Shown here one piece after another: positions 9,514 through 17,298 of a stretch of 64,000 nucleotides of DNA (position 1 is the stretch's first letter; the number at the start of each line of letters is the position of its first letter). The position numbers were made by a program, and so were the translations under genes. The notes under the pieces were generated by a model, which worked only from the letters and a program-made list of their open reading frames with translations, was not told the DNA's origin and ran no database searches. This DNA is from Ardenticatenaceae bacterium (GTDB lineage: Bacteria; Chloroflexota; Anaerolineae; Promineifilales; Promineifilaceae). The stretch covers positions 1 through 64,000 of the forward strand of contig JACKBU010000015.1 in NCBI GenBank assembly GCA_020634395.1, written 5' to 3'.

Positions 9514-9546
9514 TGTAAGTTTCCTGCCCTTGTTTTTGTAAAAGTA

Positions 9547-9555
9547 TGTTATACT
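9547..9555 (+). promoter_or_regulatory. Extended -10 promoter of the DEAD-box helicase
   Basis: TG at 9547-9548 followed by TATACT (9550-9555) forms an extended -10 element, with a T-rich -35 region. Transcription from it would give a leader of about 235 bases. Confidence 0.5.
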
Positions 9556-9561
9556 CCACAG

Positions 9562-9799
9562 GCTCTTTGAGGGATTAGACGTGAACCCCTAAACTTTTGA
9601 AGACCCAATATCCTTTAGCAAACGATTTGTTTTGAATCATTCCCATGGTTGCCCGACCGATTGTGGTTGGGCATTTTTGTGGCAACAGCATGGCTCCTGA
9701 GCGTATTCCGTTGGGTAGAGTCACCTGTTGACCGGGCTGCGGCACGAAGCCCGCAAGGGCGCCGCCCGACGGAAATATCAAAACGTATTCAGGAGTAAC
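9562..9799 (+). promoter_or_regulatory. Structured 5' leader of the DEAD-box helicase gene
   Basis: The leader contains a terminator-like hairpin at 9651-9672 (GCCCGACC/GGTTGGGC with one G-U pair), followed by T5. Further on, TTCCGTTGGG (9706-9715) pairs with CCCGACGGAA (9765-9774) and encloses an inner GGGCT/AGCCC stem (9734-9752). The second structure ends 17 bases before the AGGAG at 9791. Long leaders of DEAD-box helicase genes often mediate cold or autogenous control; here that is inference. Confidence 0.45.
9651..9678 (+). terminator. Possible attenuator hairpin in the leader
   Basis: An 8-bp stem (9651-9658 with 9665-9672) is followed by ATTTTT. It could end the upstream xylR transcript or act as an attenuator of the helicase mRNA. 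Confidence 0.45.
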
Positions 9800-11452
9800 A
9801 TGACAAACGAATTTACTGATTTAAACCTGCAGCCGCAGTTGGTGCAGGCTGTCTCTGACCTGGGCTTTACTGCCCCCACCCCGATTCAAACGGCCGTTAT
9901 CCCCCTCTTGCTCGCCGGCCACGACGTGATCGGGCAGGCGCAGACCGGAACCGGCAAAACCGCCGCCTTCGGCCTGCCCATCTTGCAAAACGTGCAGCCA
10001 GACCAAACCAGCGTACAAAGTCTCATTGTGGCGCCGACCCGCGAACTGGCTATCCAGGTGGCCCAGGCCATTGAGGAATACGGCCGTTTGCAATCCGTGC
10101 GCGTGCTGGCCGTCTACGGCGGCGCGGCCTATGGCCCGCAGATTTACGAACTGAAGCGCGGCGTTGACGTGGTCGTGGGCACGCCCGGCCGTCTGCTGGA
10201 CCACATCAACCGCGGCCGTCTCAACCTGGAAGCGGTGCGCACAGTCGTCCTGGACGAAGCCGACGAGATGCTGAGCATGGGCTTCATCGAGGACATCGAG
10301 GCGATTCTGGACGCCACCCCCGCTGATCGCCAGACGGCGCTCTTCTCCGCTACCATGCCCGGACCCATCCGCCAGTTGGCCCAGAAATATCTGCGCGACC
10401 CGCAAACGGTGACCATCAAGCACCAGCAGCTGACGGTGGCGGCCATCGAACAGCGCTATTACCTGGTCAATGAACAAGACAAGCTGGCCGCCCTCACCCG
10501 TCTGTTTGAGGTGGAGGAGATTAGCAGCGCCCTGATTTTTACCAGGACGCGGCTGGGAACCGGCGAACTGGCCAACGAACTCACCTTGCGCGGGTTCCCG
10601 GCGGAAGCGTTGAACGGGGATTTAAGCCAGGACGCGCGCGAACAAACGCTTAATCGCTTCCGGCAGGGGCAGATTAAGGTGCTGGTGGCTACCGACGTGG
10701 CTGCGCGTGGTCTGGACATTGACGGCATCTCCCACGTCTTCAACTTTGATCTGCCCAGTGACCCGGAGATTTACGTGCATCGCATTGGGCGCACCGGCCG
10801 GGCAGGCAGAACCGGCATCGCTCTCTCGCTGGTAACACCCGCCGAACAGTTTCGGCTGCGTAAAATTGAGCAGTTTGCCAAGGCCAAAGTTGCCAAGGCC
10901 GAACTGCCCACCCAGACGGAAATCCAGGAGCAGCGTGAAGCGCAGTTGGTGGAGCGCATGATGGTCTGGCTGCGGCGTGACCGCTGCGTGCGGGAAAAAG
11001 AGATGGTGGCCGACCTGATGGAAGCTGGCTTTGAACCCATAGACATCGCTGCTTCAGCCCTGAAGCTGGCGCGCGCGGAGGAGAAACAGCGCCCCATCCC
11101 CCCCATCAGCGAAGTGCGCGAGGTCCAACCCCGTCGCTTCGCCAGACGGCAGCGCGAAGATGGGCAGGGAAACGGCCGTTCACGCCAATCCGCCCCTCGC
11201 CGCAGCCGCCAGAACGAAAAAGGCATGGTCCGCCTCAGCCTCAGCGCAGGCAAAGCCAACGGCGTGCGGCCCGGCGACGTCGTGGGCACCATTGCCTACC
11301 ACGCCAACATCCCTGGCCGGGTAATCGGCGCCATTCGCATCCACGACCAACATACTTTTGTGGACGTGCCGGAAGAGTACGTGAGCAAGGTCTTAGACAA
11401 TCGAGACAATTACCAGATTCACAAACAAGACGTCAGCGTAGAACTGGCTTAA
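9800..11452 (+). CDS. deaD: DEAD-box ATP-dependent RNA helicase (CsdA/DeaD-like)
   Basis: This 550-residue cytoplasmic RNA helicase has a Q motif (GFTAPTPIQ, residues 22-30), Walker A AQTGTGKT (47-54), DEAD (near 152), SAT, and the helicase C motif HRIGRTGRAGR. A C-terminal DbpA-type RNA-binding domain (about 475-550; LSLSAGKANGVRPGDVVG) follows a basic Arg/Gln-rich stretch. This layout is that of CsdA/DeaD, which acts in ribosome assembly and cold adaptation. The ATG at 9800 is chosen because AGGAG lies just ahead of it. Confidence 0.93.
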   Translation: MTNEFTDLNLQPQLVQAVSDLGFTAPTPIQTAVIPLLLAGHDVIGQAQTGTGKTAAFGLPILQNVQPDQTSVQSLIVAPTRELAIQVAQAIEEYGRLQSVRVLAVYGGAAYGPQIYELKRGVDVVVGTPGRLLDHINRGRLNLEAVRTVVLDEADEMLSMGFIEDIEAILDATPADRQTALFSATMPGPIRQLAQKYLRDPQTVTIKHQQLTVAAIEQRYYLVNEQDKLAALTRLFEVEEISSALIFTRTRLGTGELANELTLRGFPAEALNGDLSQDAREQTLNRFRQGQIKVLVATDVAARGLDIDGISHVFNFDLPSDPEIYVHRIGRTGRAGRTGIALSLVTPAEQFRLRKIEQFAKAKVAKAELPTQTEIQEQREAQLVERMMVWLRRDRCVREKEMVADLMEAGFEPIDIAASALKLARAEEKQRPIPPISEVREVQPRRFARRQREDGQGNGRSRQSAPRRSRQNEKGMVRLSLSAGKANGVRPGDVVGTIAYHANIPGRVIGAIRIHDQHTFVDVPEEYVSKVLDNRDNYQIHKQDVSVELA

Positions 11453-11570
11453 GGGTCGGGCCGTCATTTGGAACGAAGGGAAGTGTTTCGACGTGACGAA
11501 CCGAGGCGTGTCGTCGCTGCAGCGGGGGTTCAGCTGACGGCGATCTGAGGCACAAGTGAGTGGGGTCAAA

Positions 11571-11695
11571 GTCTCTTGTGTTTTGGCCCAAAATCACTTG
11601 TGATCTGACCCGAAATCACAAGAGATTTTTTAAAAATCAGAAGAGATTTTTTAAAAAACACAAGAGATTTTCGGAAAATCTCTTGTGTTTTTGTT
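11571..11695. repeat. Cluster of iterated inverted repeats and terminator
   Basis: The motif CACAAGAGATTTT recurs as direct and inverted copies: CTCTTGTG near 11573, CACAAGAGA near 11617, CAGAAGAGA near 11638 and CACAAGAGA near 11659. It ends in a near-perfect palindrome with 19-base arms (11654-11672 and 11674-11692) and a T-rich tail. A second small palindrome, ATCACTTGTGAT, lies near 11593. The last palindrome is a strong terminator for the helicase gene and, being symmetric, may also work for the convergent reductase. The 11453-11740 spacer holds no gene. Confidence 0.75.
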
Positions 11696-11740
11696 TTGGG
11701 TCACTTCTGGCCTGGAAAAAGGCCCTTCTGGGCGGGTAAA

Positions 11741-12307
11741 TCAGGCCGTTTGTCGGGCAGCGGGGGCTTTACGGCCGTTCAGCGCCGCCAGCAGACGGTA
11801 AACCGTCAGGAAGAAGACCACCAGGCCGGAAGCCAGGTAGACAATTTCCAGAGCCGGCGTATCCGTACCGGCAAACCAACTGTGCAGCAAGGCCATCACA
11901 AACGCGGCGTAGGTGAGATAGTGAACCACGTGGAAGGCTTTGTAGCTGATACGCCGGCGCACATAAAAGGTGAGCGTGGTCAAAATCATCAGGTACAGGG
12001 CGATGATGCCGATGCCCATCCAGAACGGACTGAACGGTCCGGTGAAGGGTATGATGAGGTTGAGGAGCGTGTAATCCATGTAGCCGGTGAAGAGCAGCAG
12101 CACGGCATGGAGCAGGGTCAAGCCGATGGCGTTCCAGGAAAGATAGTTGTGCATGGCCAGGGAAAGCGGGCCGGGCACCACGTCTTTCAGGAACTTACTA
12201 CTGAGAATCAGCCCCCAAATGGTGGAAGCAGCCAGGAACAGATAGGCCACAGTGCCGCTGGAGCGGACCAGATACCAGATTGTTTCATTATTTAGAAGTG
12301 CAGACAT
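11741..12307 (-). CDS. Ferric reductase-like transmembrane protein
   Basis: This 188-residue protein has about five or six membrane helices. Histidine pairs suited to haem ligation are seen in AMHNYLSWNAIGLTLLHAV and FHVVHYLTYAAFVMALLHSW. It resembles the ferric-reductase transmembrane domain family (PF01794; YedZ/MsrQ-like), without attached NAD or FAD domains. The ATG at 12307 is preferred because AGAGGT is eight bases upstream. It is the last gene of a minus-strand group with apbE and two anchored small proteins, which suggests an envelope electron-transfer role; the acceptor is unknown. Confidence 0.8.
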   Translation of the reverse strand: MSALLNNETIWYLVRSSGTVAYLFLAASTIWGLILSSKFLKDVVPGPLSLAMHNYLSWNAIGLTLLHAVLLLFTGYMDYTLLNLIIPFTGPFSPFWMGIGIIALYLMILTTLTFYVRRRISYKAFHVVHYLTYAAFVMALLHSWFAGTDTPALEIVYLASGLVVFFLTVYRLLAALNGRKAPAARQTA

Positions 12308-12373
12308 AGGGTTACCTCTGGGCATAGATGGGACCAATCCTGGAGACTGGACCAATCTTCGCCAATCGAATTG

Positions 12374-13342
12374 TCAGCTTACGGCCAGCGCCACGAAGGG
12401 CGCGAGCGCGGGCGTAAAGGAGATGCTGCCGCTGTCGTCGATGAGGGCGGCGGCGAGGCCGAGGGCGGTCAGTCGTTGTTCGGCCACGGCCGTTCCCGCA
12501 ACCAGCCCCGCTGTGGCCCACGCTTCGGCGCGCACGGCCGTGCGCGCCAGCACCGTCACCGTCAGCAGATTGGTGGCCGCCGGACAGCCAGTGCGCGGGT
12601 CGATGACGTGATGGGCGGCGTGGCCGTTTTGCTGCCAGCGGCGAAAATCAACGCCGGAAGTCGCCATCGTGCCCTCGACCAGCCACAGGGGAAACAGCTC
12701 CGGGCGCTCCTCCTCAGCGCGGCGGAAGGGCGCGGACACCGCAACCGGCCAGCCGGGCCAGCCGTCCGGGGCCACGCCGGCCGTCAGGTCGCCGCCGGCA
12801 TCTACCAGACACGGCCCCCAGTCGGACAGGAAATCGACCACCTGCTGCGCGGTATACCCTTTGGCAATACCGCCCAGATCCAGCCGCACGCCCGGCGGCA
12901 GCCAGACGGCCTGCCCTTCGGCATTGAGGCGGACGCCCTGCCATTGGCCCAGGTGGGAAACGGCCGTGGGCGCTGCGTGCCACTGCGCGTCCGGCAGCTG
13001 CTCAAAAGAGCGATCGTAACCGGCGGCTTCTAAAGCCGAGAGCAGGGTCGGATCAAACAGGCCGCCGGTCTCGCGGGCCATAAACAGCGCCTGCACGACC
13101 ACCTCCCACAACATGTTAGAGACCGGGGTCCAGACGCCCGGTTGGGCGTTGAGCTGCGAGAGTTCACTGCCGGCGTCGAAACGGCTGAGACAGCGCTCGG
13201 CGCGGGCAAACATGGCCTCGGCTTCGCGCAGCAGCGACTCGGCACGTGCGGCGCTGTCCAGCTCCAGCCACAGGGCCATCTGGCAGCCCATCGCCCGAAA
13301 CGGCCGTGTGCGCCAGCGTTCAGGTACCATTTGCCAGTTCAT
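12374..13342 (-). CDS. apbE: FAD:protein FMN transferase
   Basis: This 322-residue ApbE-family protein attaches FMN covalently to Thr/Ser of target proteins. Family motifs are seen in order: FRAMGCQM near the start, LDLGGIAKGYTAQQ, VDAGGDL, and HHVIDPRTGCPA near the C-terminus. No lipoprotein signal is obvious. It sits between a ferric-reductase-like gene and small envelope proteins. No FMN-binding-domain substrate is encoded nearby, so its target is unknown. Confidence 0.92.
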   Translation of the reverse strand: MNWQMVPERWRTRPFRAMGCQMALWLELDSAARAESLLREAEAMFARAERCLSRFDAGSELSQLNAQPGVWTPVSNMLWEVVVQALFMARETGGLFDPTLLSALEAAGYDRSFEQLPDAQWHAAPTAVSHLGQWQGVRLNAEGQAVWLPPGVRLDLGGIAKGYTAQQVVDFLSDWGPCLVDAGGDLTAGVAPDGWPGWPVAVSAPFRRAEEERPELFPLWLVEGTMATSGVDFRRWQQNGHAAHHVIDPRTGCPAATNLLTVTVLARTAVRAEAWATAGLVAGTAVAEQRLTALGLAAALIDDSGSISFTPALAPFVALAVS

Positions 13343-13346
13343 CGTA

Positions 13347-13640
13347 TCACCCCGAAGAGCGGCCGCGGGCCACGGCCATCTGGCGGAACGTAGGCGCGGC
13401 CACCGTGGGCACCGCTTCCAGGTTCAGGTCCAGATCGGCCGGAAGCGTGGTGTCCGTGCTGGATGGCACGGCCGTTGTCGCCGGAACGGCCGTGGTCGTA
13501 TGGGTCGCCGCGCCGGCTGCGGCTTCCGCCTGGCTGCCCAGCAGCCCGGCGCCCATCAAGGTCGTAATCAGCCCGCCGGCCGCTAAAGTCAGCTTTAATT
13601 TGCGCAGTTGGCGGTCAGGTTTTGTAGATTTTGTCGTCAT
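13347..13640 (-). CDS. Small anchored or exported protein of unknown function
   Basis: I do not recognise this 97-residue protein. It has a basic N-terminus, a hydrophobic segment at about residues 17-36, then an Ala/Thr/Pro-rich low-complexity region. It ends four bases before apbE and has GAGGTG before its ATG, so it is probably co-transcribed with apbE and the reductase-like gene. Confidence 0.6.
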   Translation of the reverse strand: MTTKSTKPDRQLRKLKLTLAAGGLITTLMGAGLLGSQAEAAAGAATHTTTAVPATTAVPSSTDTTLPADLDLNLEAVPTVAAPTFRQMAVARGRSSG

Positions 13641-13805
13641 AGTTTCATCACCTCACAGAGAGAAATTTGGTTCTTCATCCTCCTGTGGCTGGCTCTCTCC
13701 CCCTCCCCGGCCCTCGCCCCACGGCGAAGGGAAGCATAGCTACCCCTCCTGCCGAGAGGAGAGTGAGGGGAGGGAACGAAGAGAGCCCAAACGAGTCACG
13801 CCGGC

Positions 13806-14186
13806 CTAATGGTCGTGCCCACCGGATCCGTGGGCGTGCGGCGGCGGTGCACCAAAGAGGCCAAAGCCGCCTTCGCCGGCCGCCAGAGAGCTGGATTGGG
13901 CGGAAAGCTCGTTGATGGTCTGGTTGGCAGACTCGATTTGCTGCTGATATTCTGCTTCACGCGCTTGCAGAGTCTGTACGGCGCTGCGGAGTTCGGTGTT
14001 TTGGGCTTGCAGAGCTTCTATCTGGGACTGGAGCGCGGCAGAGGTGTCGGTAACGGCCGTTTGCTCAACGGTGGTGCTGGCGGCAACGGCCGTGTCACCA
14101 CCGCGAAAGGCCAGATACACCGTCAGCAGCAGCACGGTCAGCGTGCCGGCAATCAGCAAATTGGTTAAACGTTTTCGGTTCTGCAT
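13806..14186 (-). CDS. Membrane-anchored coiled-coil protein with His/Gly tail
   Basis: This 126-residue protein begins at ATG 14186, behind AAGGAGACAAGTTT. A membrane segment (about residues 9-25) is followed by a heptad-rich coiled coil (about 45-100; long Gln/Leu/Glu runs) and a C-terminal tail rich in Pro, His and Gly (ending HAHGSGGHDH). The tail could bind a metal, which fits the neighbouring haem- and flavin-related genes. Its function is not known to me. Confidence 0.7.
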   Translation of the reverse strand: MQNRKRLTNLLIAGTLTVLLLTVYLAFRGGDTAVAASTTVEQTAVTDTSAALQSQIEALQAQNTELRSAVQTLQAREAEYQQQIESANQTINELSAQSSSLAAGEGGFGLFGAPPPHAHGSGGHDH

Positions 14187-14208
14187 AAACTTGTCTCCTT
14201 CGTAAATA

Positions 14209-14265
14209 ACCCTCCCGGAGGGTGTCGTCTCCACTTTACGCTGCCCCGAAAACCTCCGGGAGGGT
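14209..14265. repeat. Inverted repeat upstream of the coiled-coil gene
   Basis: Arms ACCCTCCCGGAGG (14209-14221) and CCTCCGGGAGGGT (14253-14265) are perfectly complementary across a 31-base loop, just upstream of the ribosome binding site of the 14186 gene. This may be an operator, a leader hairpin or a mobile palindrome. Apart from a doubtful short frame, I see nothing else in the 14187-14716 spacer. Confidence 0.6.
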
Positions 14266-14381
14266 AGGTTTTCATCCATGCTGGTCGGCGGCAGTCAGTG
14301 AAGTCTTCTTAGAACAGGATTGTTCACAACGCTTGCCAGTTTAGCGGCCAAGTATTCAGAAAAAGTTAAGAAGGAGTTTGC

Positions 14382-14477
14382 ATGTGGTTTATCTTTTCCC
14401 CGTCCTGTTTGTCAACGGCGGCCGGTAGATACCACCACGTCTTCGTTGTCGAAAGAGCAGCGCTTGCGATAAGATAG
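14382..14477 (+). CDS. Doubtful 31-residue small ORF
   Basis: A 31-codon frame (starting MWFIFSPSCLSTAAGR) follows a strong AAGGAG at seven bases. The hydrophobic start may be a small membrane peptide. Only the ribosome binding site supports it. Confidence 0.2.
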   Translation: MWFIFSPSCLSTAAGRYHHVFVVERAALAIR

Positions 14478-14716
14478 ACAGCACAATGGCGGCGCTGGCA
14501 GTAACGGACTAACCCGCTGGCTGCAAGCGTATCCAACTGCGGTTCTCTAGCGGGGCAGGCTTTCCCTCAGGCACCGAACCGGATTGCCGACCTCTCGCTA
14601 ACGAGAATGTGACCAAGCGGCGGGATGCTTTTAGCGTAGAAAGTAGGGAAGCATCACTTAGGACAATCCTATGGGCAGATTTCATCCACCGGCAGGATTG
14701 TGAAGACAAGGAGCAA

Positions 14717-15190
14717 ATGATGAGACGTGGTGTTAATAGACGAGCAGCACGCCGTTCGATACGGCGAGTTCAGCGGCGGCGTATACGTATGCGTCGCAGA
14801 CGGATGCTGCTGACAGGTGGTATGGTAGCCATTGCAGTTGCCGGGACCGCCACAGCGATTAAACTCAGTCAAACAGACGCCGATCGTATTGAAAAGCATA
14901 CGGGGAAGAAGCCTGAGGACCTGAGTGAAGAACAGTTGGATGAGGCTATTTCTGACCTGGGCATTGAAGCAGAGGAATTAAGTGACGCAGACGTCGCGGC
15001 GATTGAAGCGGCAGATGCGCAGCCAGCGGCTCCGGCCGCGCCCCCTGCCCCATCTGGCCCGTCGGCGCCAGCTCCCGCTTCGCAGCCCGATTACATCGAC
15101 GAGTTGGAACGACTGGCTGGCCTGCGGGACAAAGGGATTATTACGGCCGAAGATTTTGAAGCGAAAAAGAAGCAGCTATTAGGCCTTTAA
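14717..15190 (+). CDS. SHOCT-domain membrane protein
   Basis: This 157-residue protein has a very basic Arg-rich N-terminus (about residues 1-28), one membrane segment (about 30-48), an acidic middle, a Pro/Ala linker, and a C-terminal SHOCT domain (about 125-157; LAGLRDKGIITAEDFEAKKKQLL). SHOCT is a short C-terminal oligomerisation module. The start ATGATG at 14717 follows AAGGAGC. A terminator hairpin follows, so the gene is monocistronic. Confidence 0.8.
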   Translation: MMRRGVNRRAARRSIRRVQRRRIRMRRRRMLLTGGMVAIAVAGTATAIKLSQTDADRIEKHTGKKPEDLSEEQLDEAISDLGIEAEELSDADVAAIEAADAQPAAPAAPPAPSGPSAPAPASQPDYIDELERLAGLRDKGIITAEDFEAKKKQLLGL

Positions 15191-15209
15191 CGTTGGATCC
15201 GATCAGTAT

Positions 15210-15254
15210 TAAGAGGAACTGAAACGGCCGTTACAGGCGGGTCAGTTCCTCTTA
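15210..15254 (+). terminator. Terminator after the SHOCT gene
   Basis: Perfect 13-base arms, TAAGAGGAACTGA (15210-15222) and TCAGTTCCTCTTA (15242-15254). The loop contains one AACGGCCGTT palindrome. Only a weak T-rich tail follows. Confidence 0.7.
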
Positions 15255-15399
15255 TCTTGTTATGGCTGTCAGACGAACCGTTCATGGGTTAAACGACCAG
15301 GTTTTCCCGGACGCTTGTTGGACCCTATCGACAGGTTGCTGGAACAGCAGAGTATCCCCCTCGTCGCCTGAAATTATCCCTTCATACCAAGGAGAAAGA

Positions 15400-17202
15400 A
15401 TGAGTCGTTTTTCACACCGATCCCTGCTCTTTATAATTTTGCTGTCCCTTTTGGCGGCATGCCAAACGTTACCCCCTATAGGCGGAGAAGAAGACTCACC
15501 CGCTGCATCTTCTGCAAATACGCCATCTCCAACCCTATCTGCGACCGTCCCAGAAACGACTACCCCTGCTAGCCAACTGCCCACTTTTGTGGAGTATAAC
15601 CTGGGCGATACCACTATCACGCAGGAACGCTTCCCGGAAGACAGCCGGTTTCGGGAAATGCCCGTCCGCTTGAACGGTATCATGGCCATACCCGGGGAAG
15701 GTGATGGACCTTATCCTGTCGTCCTCATCATCCATGGGACGCACCCTGGCTGCCCGGAAGACGAGAGCGGCGTGGATCGCTGGCCATGCGATCCGGAGGT
15801 GGAGCAGCCCAACTATCGGGGTTTTGCATACCTGGTCAAAGCGTTGGCGGCTGAAGGTTATGTGGCCATAGCACCCAACTTCAATGCCGAGAATTCCTTT
15901 GGTTTTGGTGAACCAACCGCCGGTGAACGGTTTAACCAGTTGGTTGAATTACACCTTGGGGCGCTGGCTGAGGCGGCGGCTGGGGGTGAAAACGATTTTG
16001 GGGTGGATGTGAACGGCCGTGCTGATATGAGCCGTCTGGCTTTCTTCGGTCACTCGCGCGGCGGGGAAGCGGCCAGTTGGCTGACGAACAGCCAGGGCCT
16101 GGCCGCTTCGGATGCTGCGGAAACATTTGGTTACGGGCCGGTCGAAGGACTGCTGCTTTTAGCTCCGGCTCCCATTTTTACCCTGCCAGCCGGTTCGCGC
16201 GTGCCGCAGGTCGTCATTCTGCCAGCCTGCGACGGCGACGTCACGAACCAGGATGGACAACTTTTCTATGAAGGGGCACGGCTGGATCCAGGCCAGGAGC
16301 AGTGGGCTTTATCTGTCTGGTTGGAGCAGGCGAACCATAATGCTTTTAATGAAATTCTGGGCCACGACATGATAGTATTCACCAACCGCGCGGACTGTGA
16401 GGAGCTGCTGGCTCCTGAAGACCAGCGTCAATTCCTGACGGATATTGCCCTCACTTTTTTGACAGCGATCTTTAGCGATGACCCGCAGGCTCGAGAGGAA
16501 GCTATGGCCCGCCTCAGTATGGACCCCACCGCGCCGGCGCCGGATTCGTTGTTTGGGCAGCCGGCTCGCGTGATGTCCCTGGCAGCGGCCGCCAATCGTC
16601 TACCCCTGCTGGTCCCGGCCAGCGCCGCTGAGCTGACTACCAACCTGGCAGGTGGCAGTGTCACGGCCGACGGCCTGACGACGTTCTTCTGCGAGGAAGG
16701 GTACTTTACGCCGGCAGTGCGACCGGGCAGCGAACCGTGTAAACGCGCCAACTTAACAATCCCGGGCAATCCGGCGATGATGGTGGTCTCCTGGGAAGAA
16801 GCAGGGGGCATGCTGCGGTTCGCCCTGCCGGCAGAGGTGGAAGACTTGAGCCGCTACACGACAATCAGCCTGCGGACGGCCGTAGATCCCATGTCGCCTT
16901 TGAACCCATCCGGCAACTACCAAAGTTTCTTAGTACAGCTCACCGACAGCACTGGGGCCACTGCTTCTGTGCAGACGCGGCCAGAGGAACCGGCGCTGGC
17001 CTTTCCCCCGGGACATGTAGAAGAAGATGAACTTTTCGCAGAGGGTCTATTCACGGGCCGCGTACCGATGACAACTATCCGCCTGCCGTTGAATAAGTTT
17101 GAAGGGGTGGATTTGACGCAGATCAGCGAGGTGGCATTGCTATTCGACCAGACACCAAGCGGCTCACTTTTTATGGGTGACGTGGAACTGGTAAAGCCCT
17201 AA
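15400..17202 (+). CDS. Lipoprotein alpha/beta hydrolase
   Basis: This 600-residue secreted protein has a lipoprotein signal (SLLAAC, Cys near residue 22) and a Ser/Thr/Pro linker. An alpha/beta-hydrolase domain of the chlorophyllase/dienelactone-hydrolase type follows at about 70-350, with an oxyanion-type HGTHPG segment and the nucleophile elbow GHSRGG (S219). The C-terminal region (about 400-600) looks like a beta-sandwich accessory domain of unknown ligand. The ATG at 15400 has AAGGAGAAAGA upstream. The substrate, probably an ester, is unknown. Confidence 0.8.
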   Translation: MSRFSHRSLLFIILLSLLAACQTLPPIGGEEDSPAASSANTPSPTLSATVPETTTPASQLPTFVEYNLGDTTITQERFPEDSRFREMPVRLNGIMAIPGEGDGPYPVVLIIHGTHPGCPEDESGVDRWPCDPEVEQPNYRGFAYLVKALAAEGYVAIAPNFNAENSFGFGEPTAGERFNQLVELHLGALAEAAAGGENDFGVDVNGRADMSRLAFFGHSRGGEAASWLTNSQGLAASDAAETFGYGPVEGLLLLAPAPIFTLPAGSRVPQVVILPACDGDVTNQDGQLFYEGARLDPGQEQWALSVWLEQANHNAFNEILGHDMIVFTNRADCEELLAPEDQRQFLTDIALTFLTAIFSDDPQAREEAMARLSMDPTAPAPDSLFGQPARVMSLAAAANRLPLLVPASAAELTTNLAGGSVTADGLTTFFCEEGYFTPAVRPGSEPCKRANLTIPGNPAMMVVSWEEAGGMLRFALPAEVEDLSRYTTISLRTAVDPMSPLNPSGNYQSFLVQLTDSTGATASVQTRPEEPALAFPPGHVEEDELFAEGLFTGRVPMTTIRLPLNKFEGVDLTQISEVALLFDQTPSGSLFMGDVELVKP

Positions 17203-17298
17203 GCTTATGGGATGAGTAACGCCGGAGCAGCATCCAGGTGGAAGCGCGACGCCGCAAACCACCCCGAATTGGCCGGCGGCGCAGAGCGAGACGGCCGT

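Noticed and set aside
13347..13640. Flavinylation site (S/T-G-A-S/T type) in the small protein beside apbE
   Set aside because: AGAATHT is only loosely similar and lacks the motif Ser/Thr-Gly-Ala-Ser/Thr; not enough to call an ApbE target.
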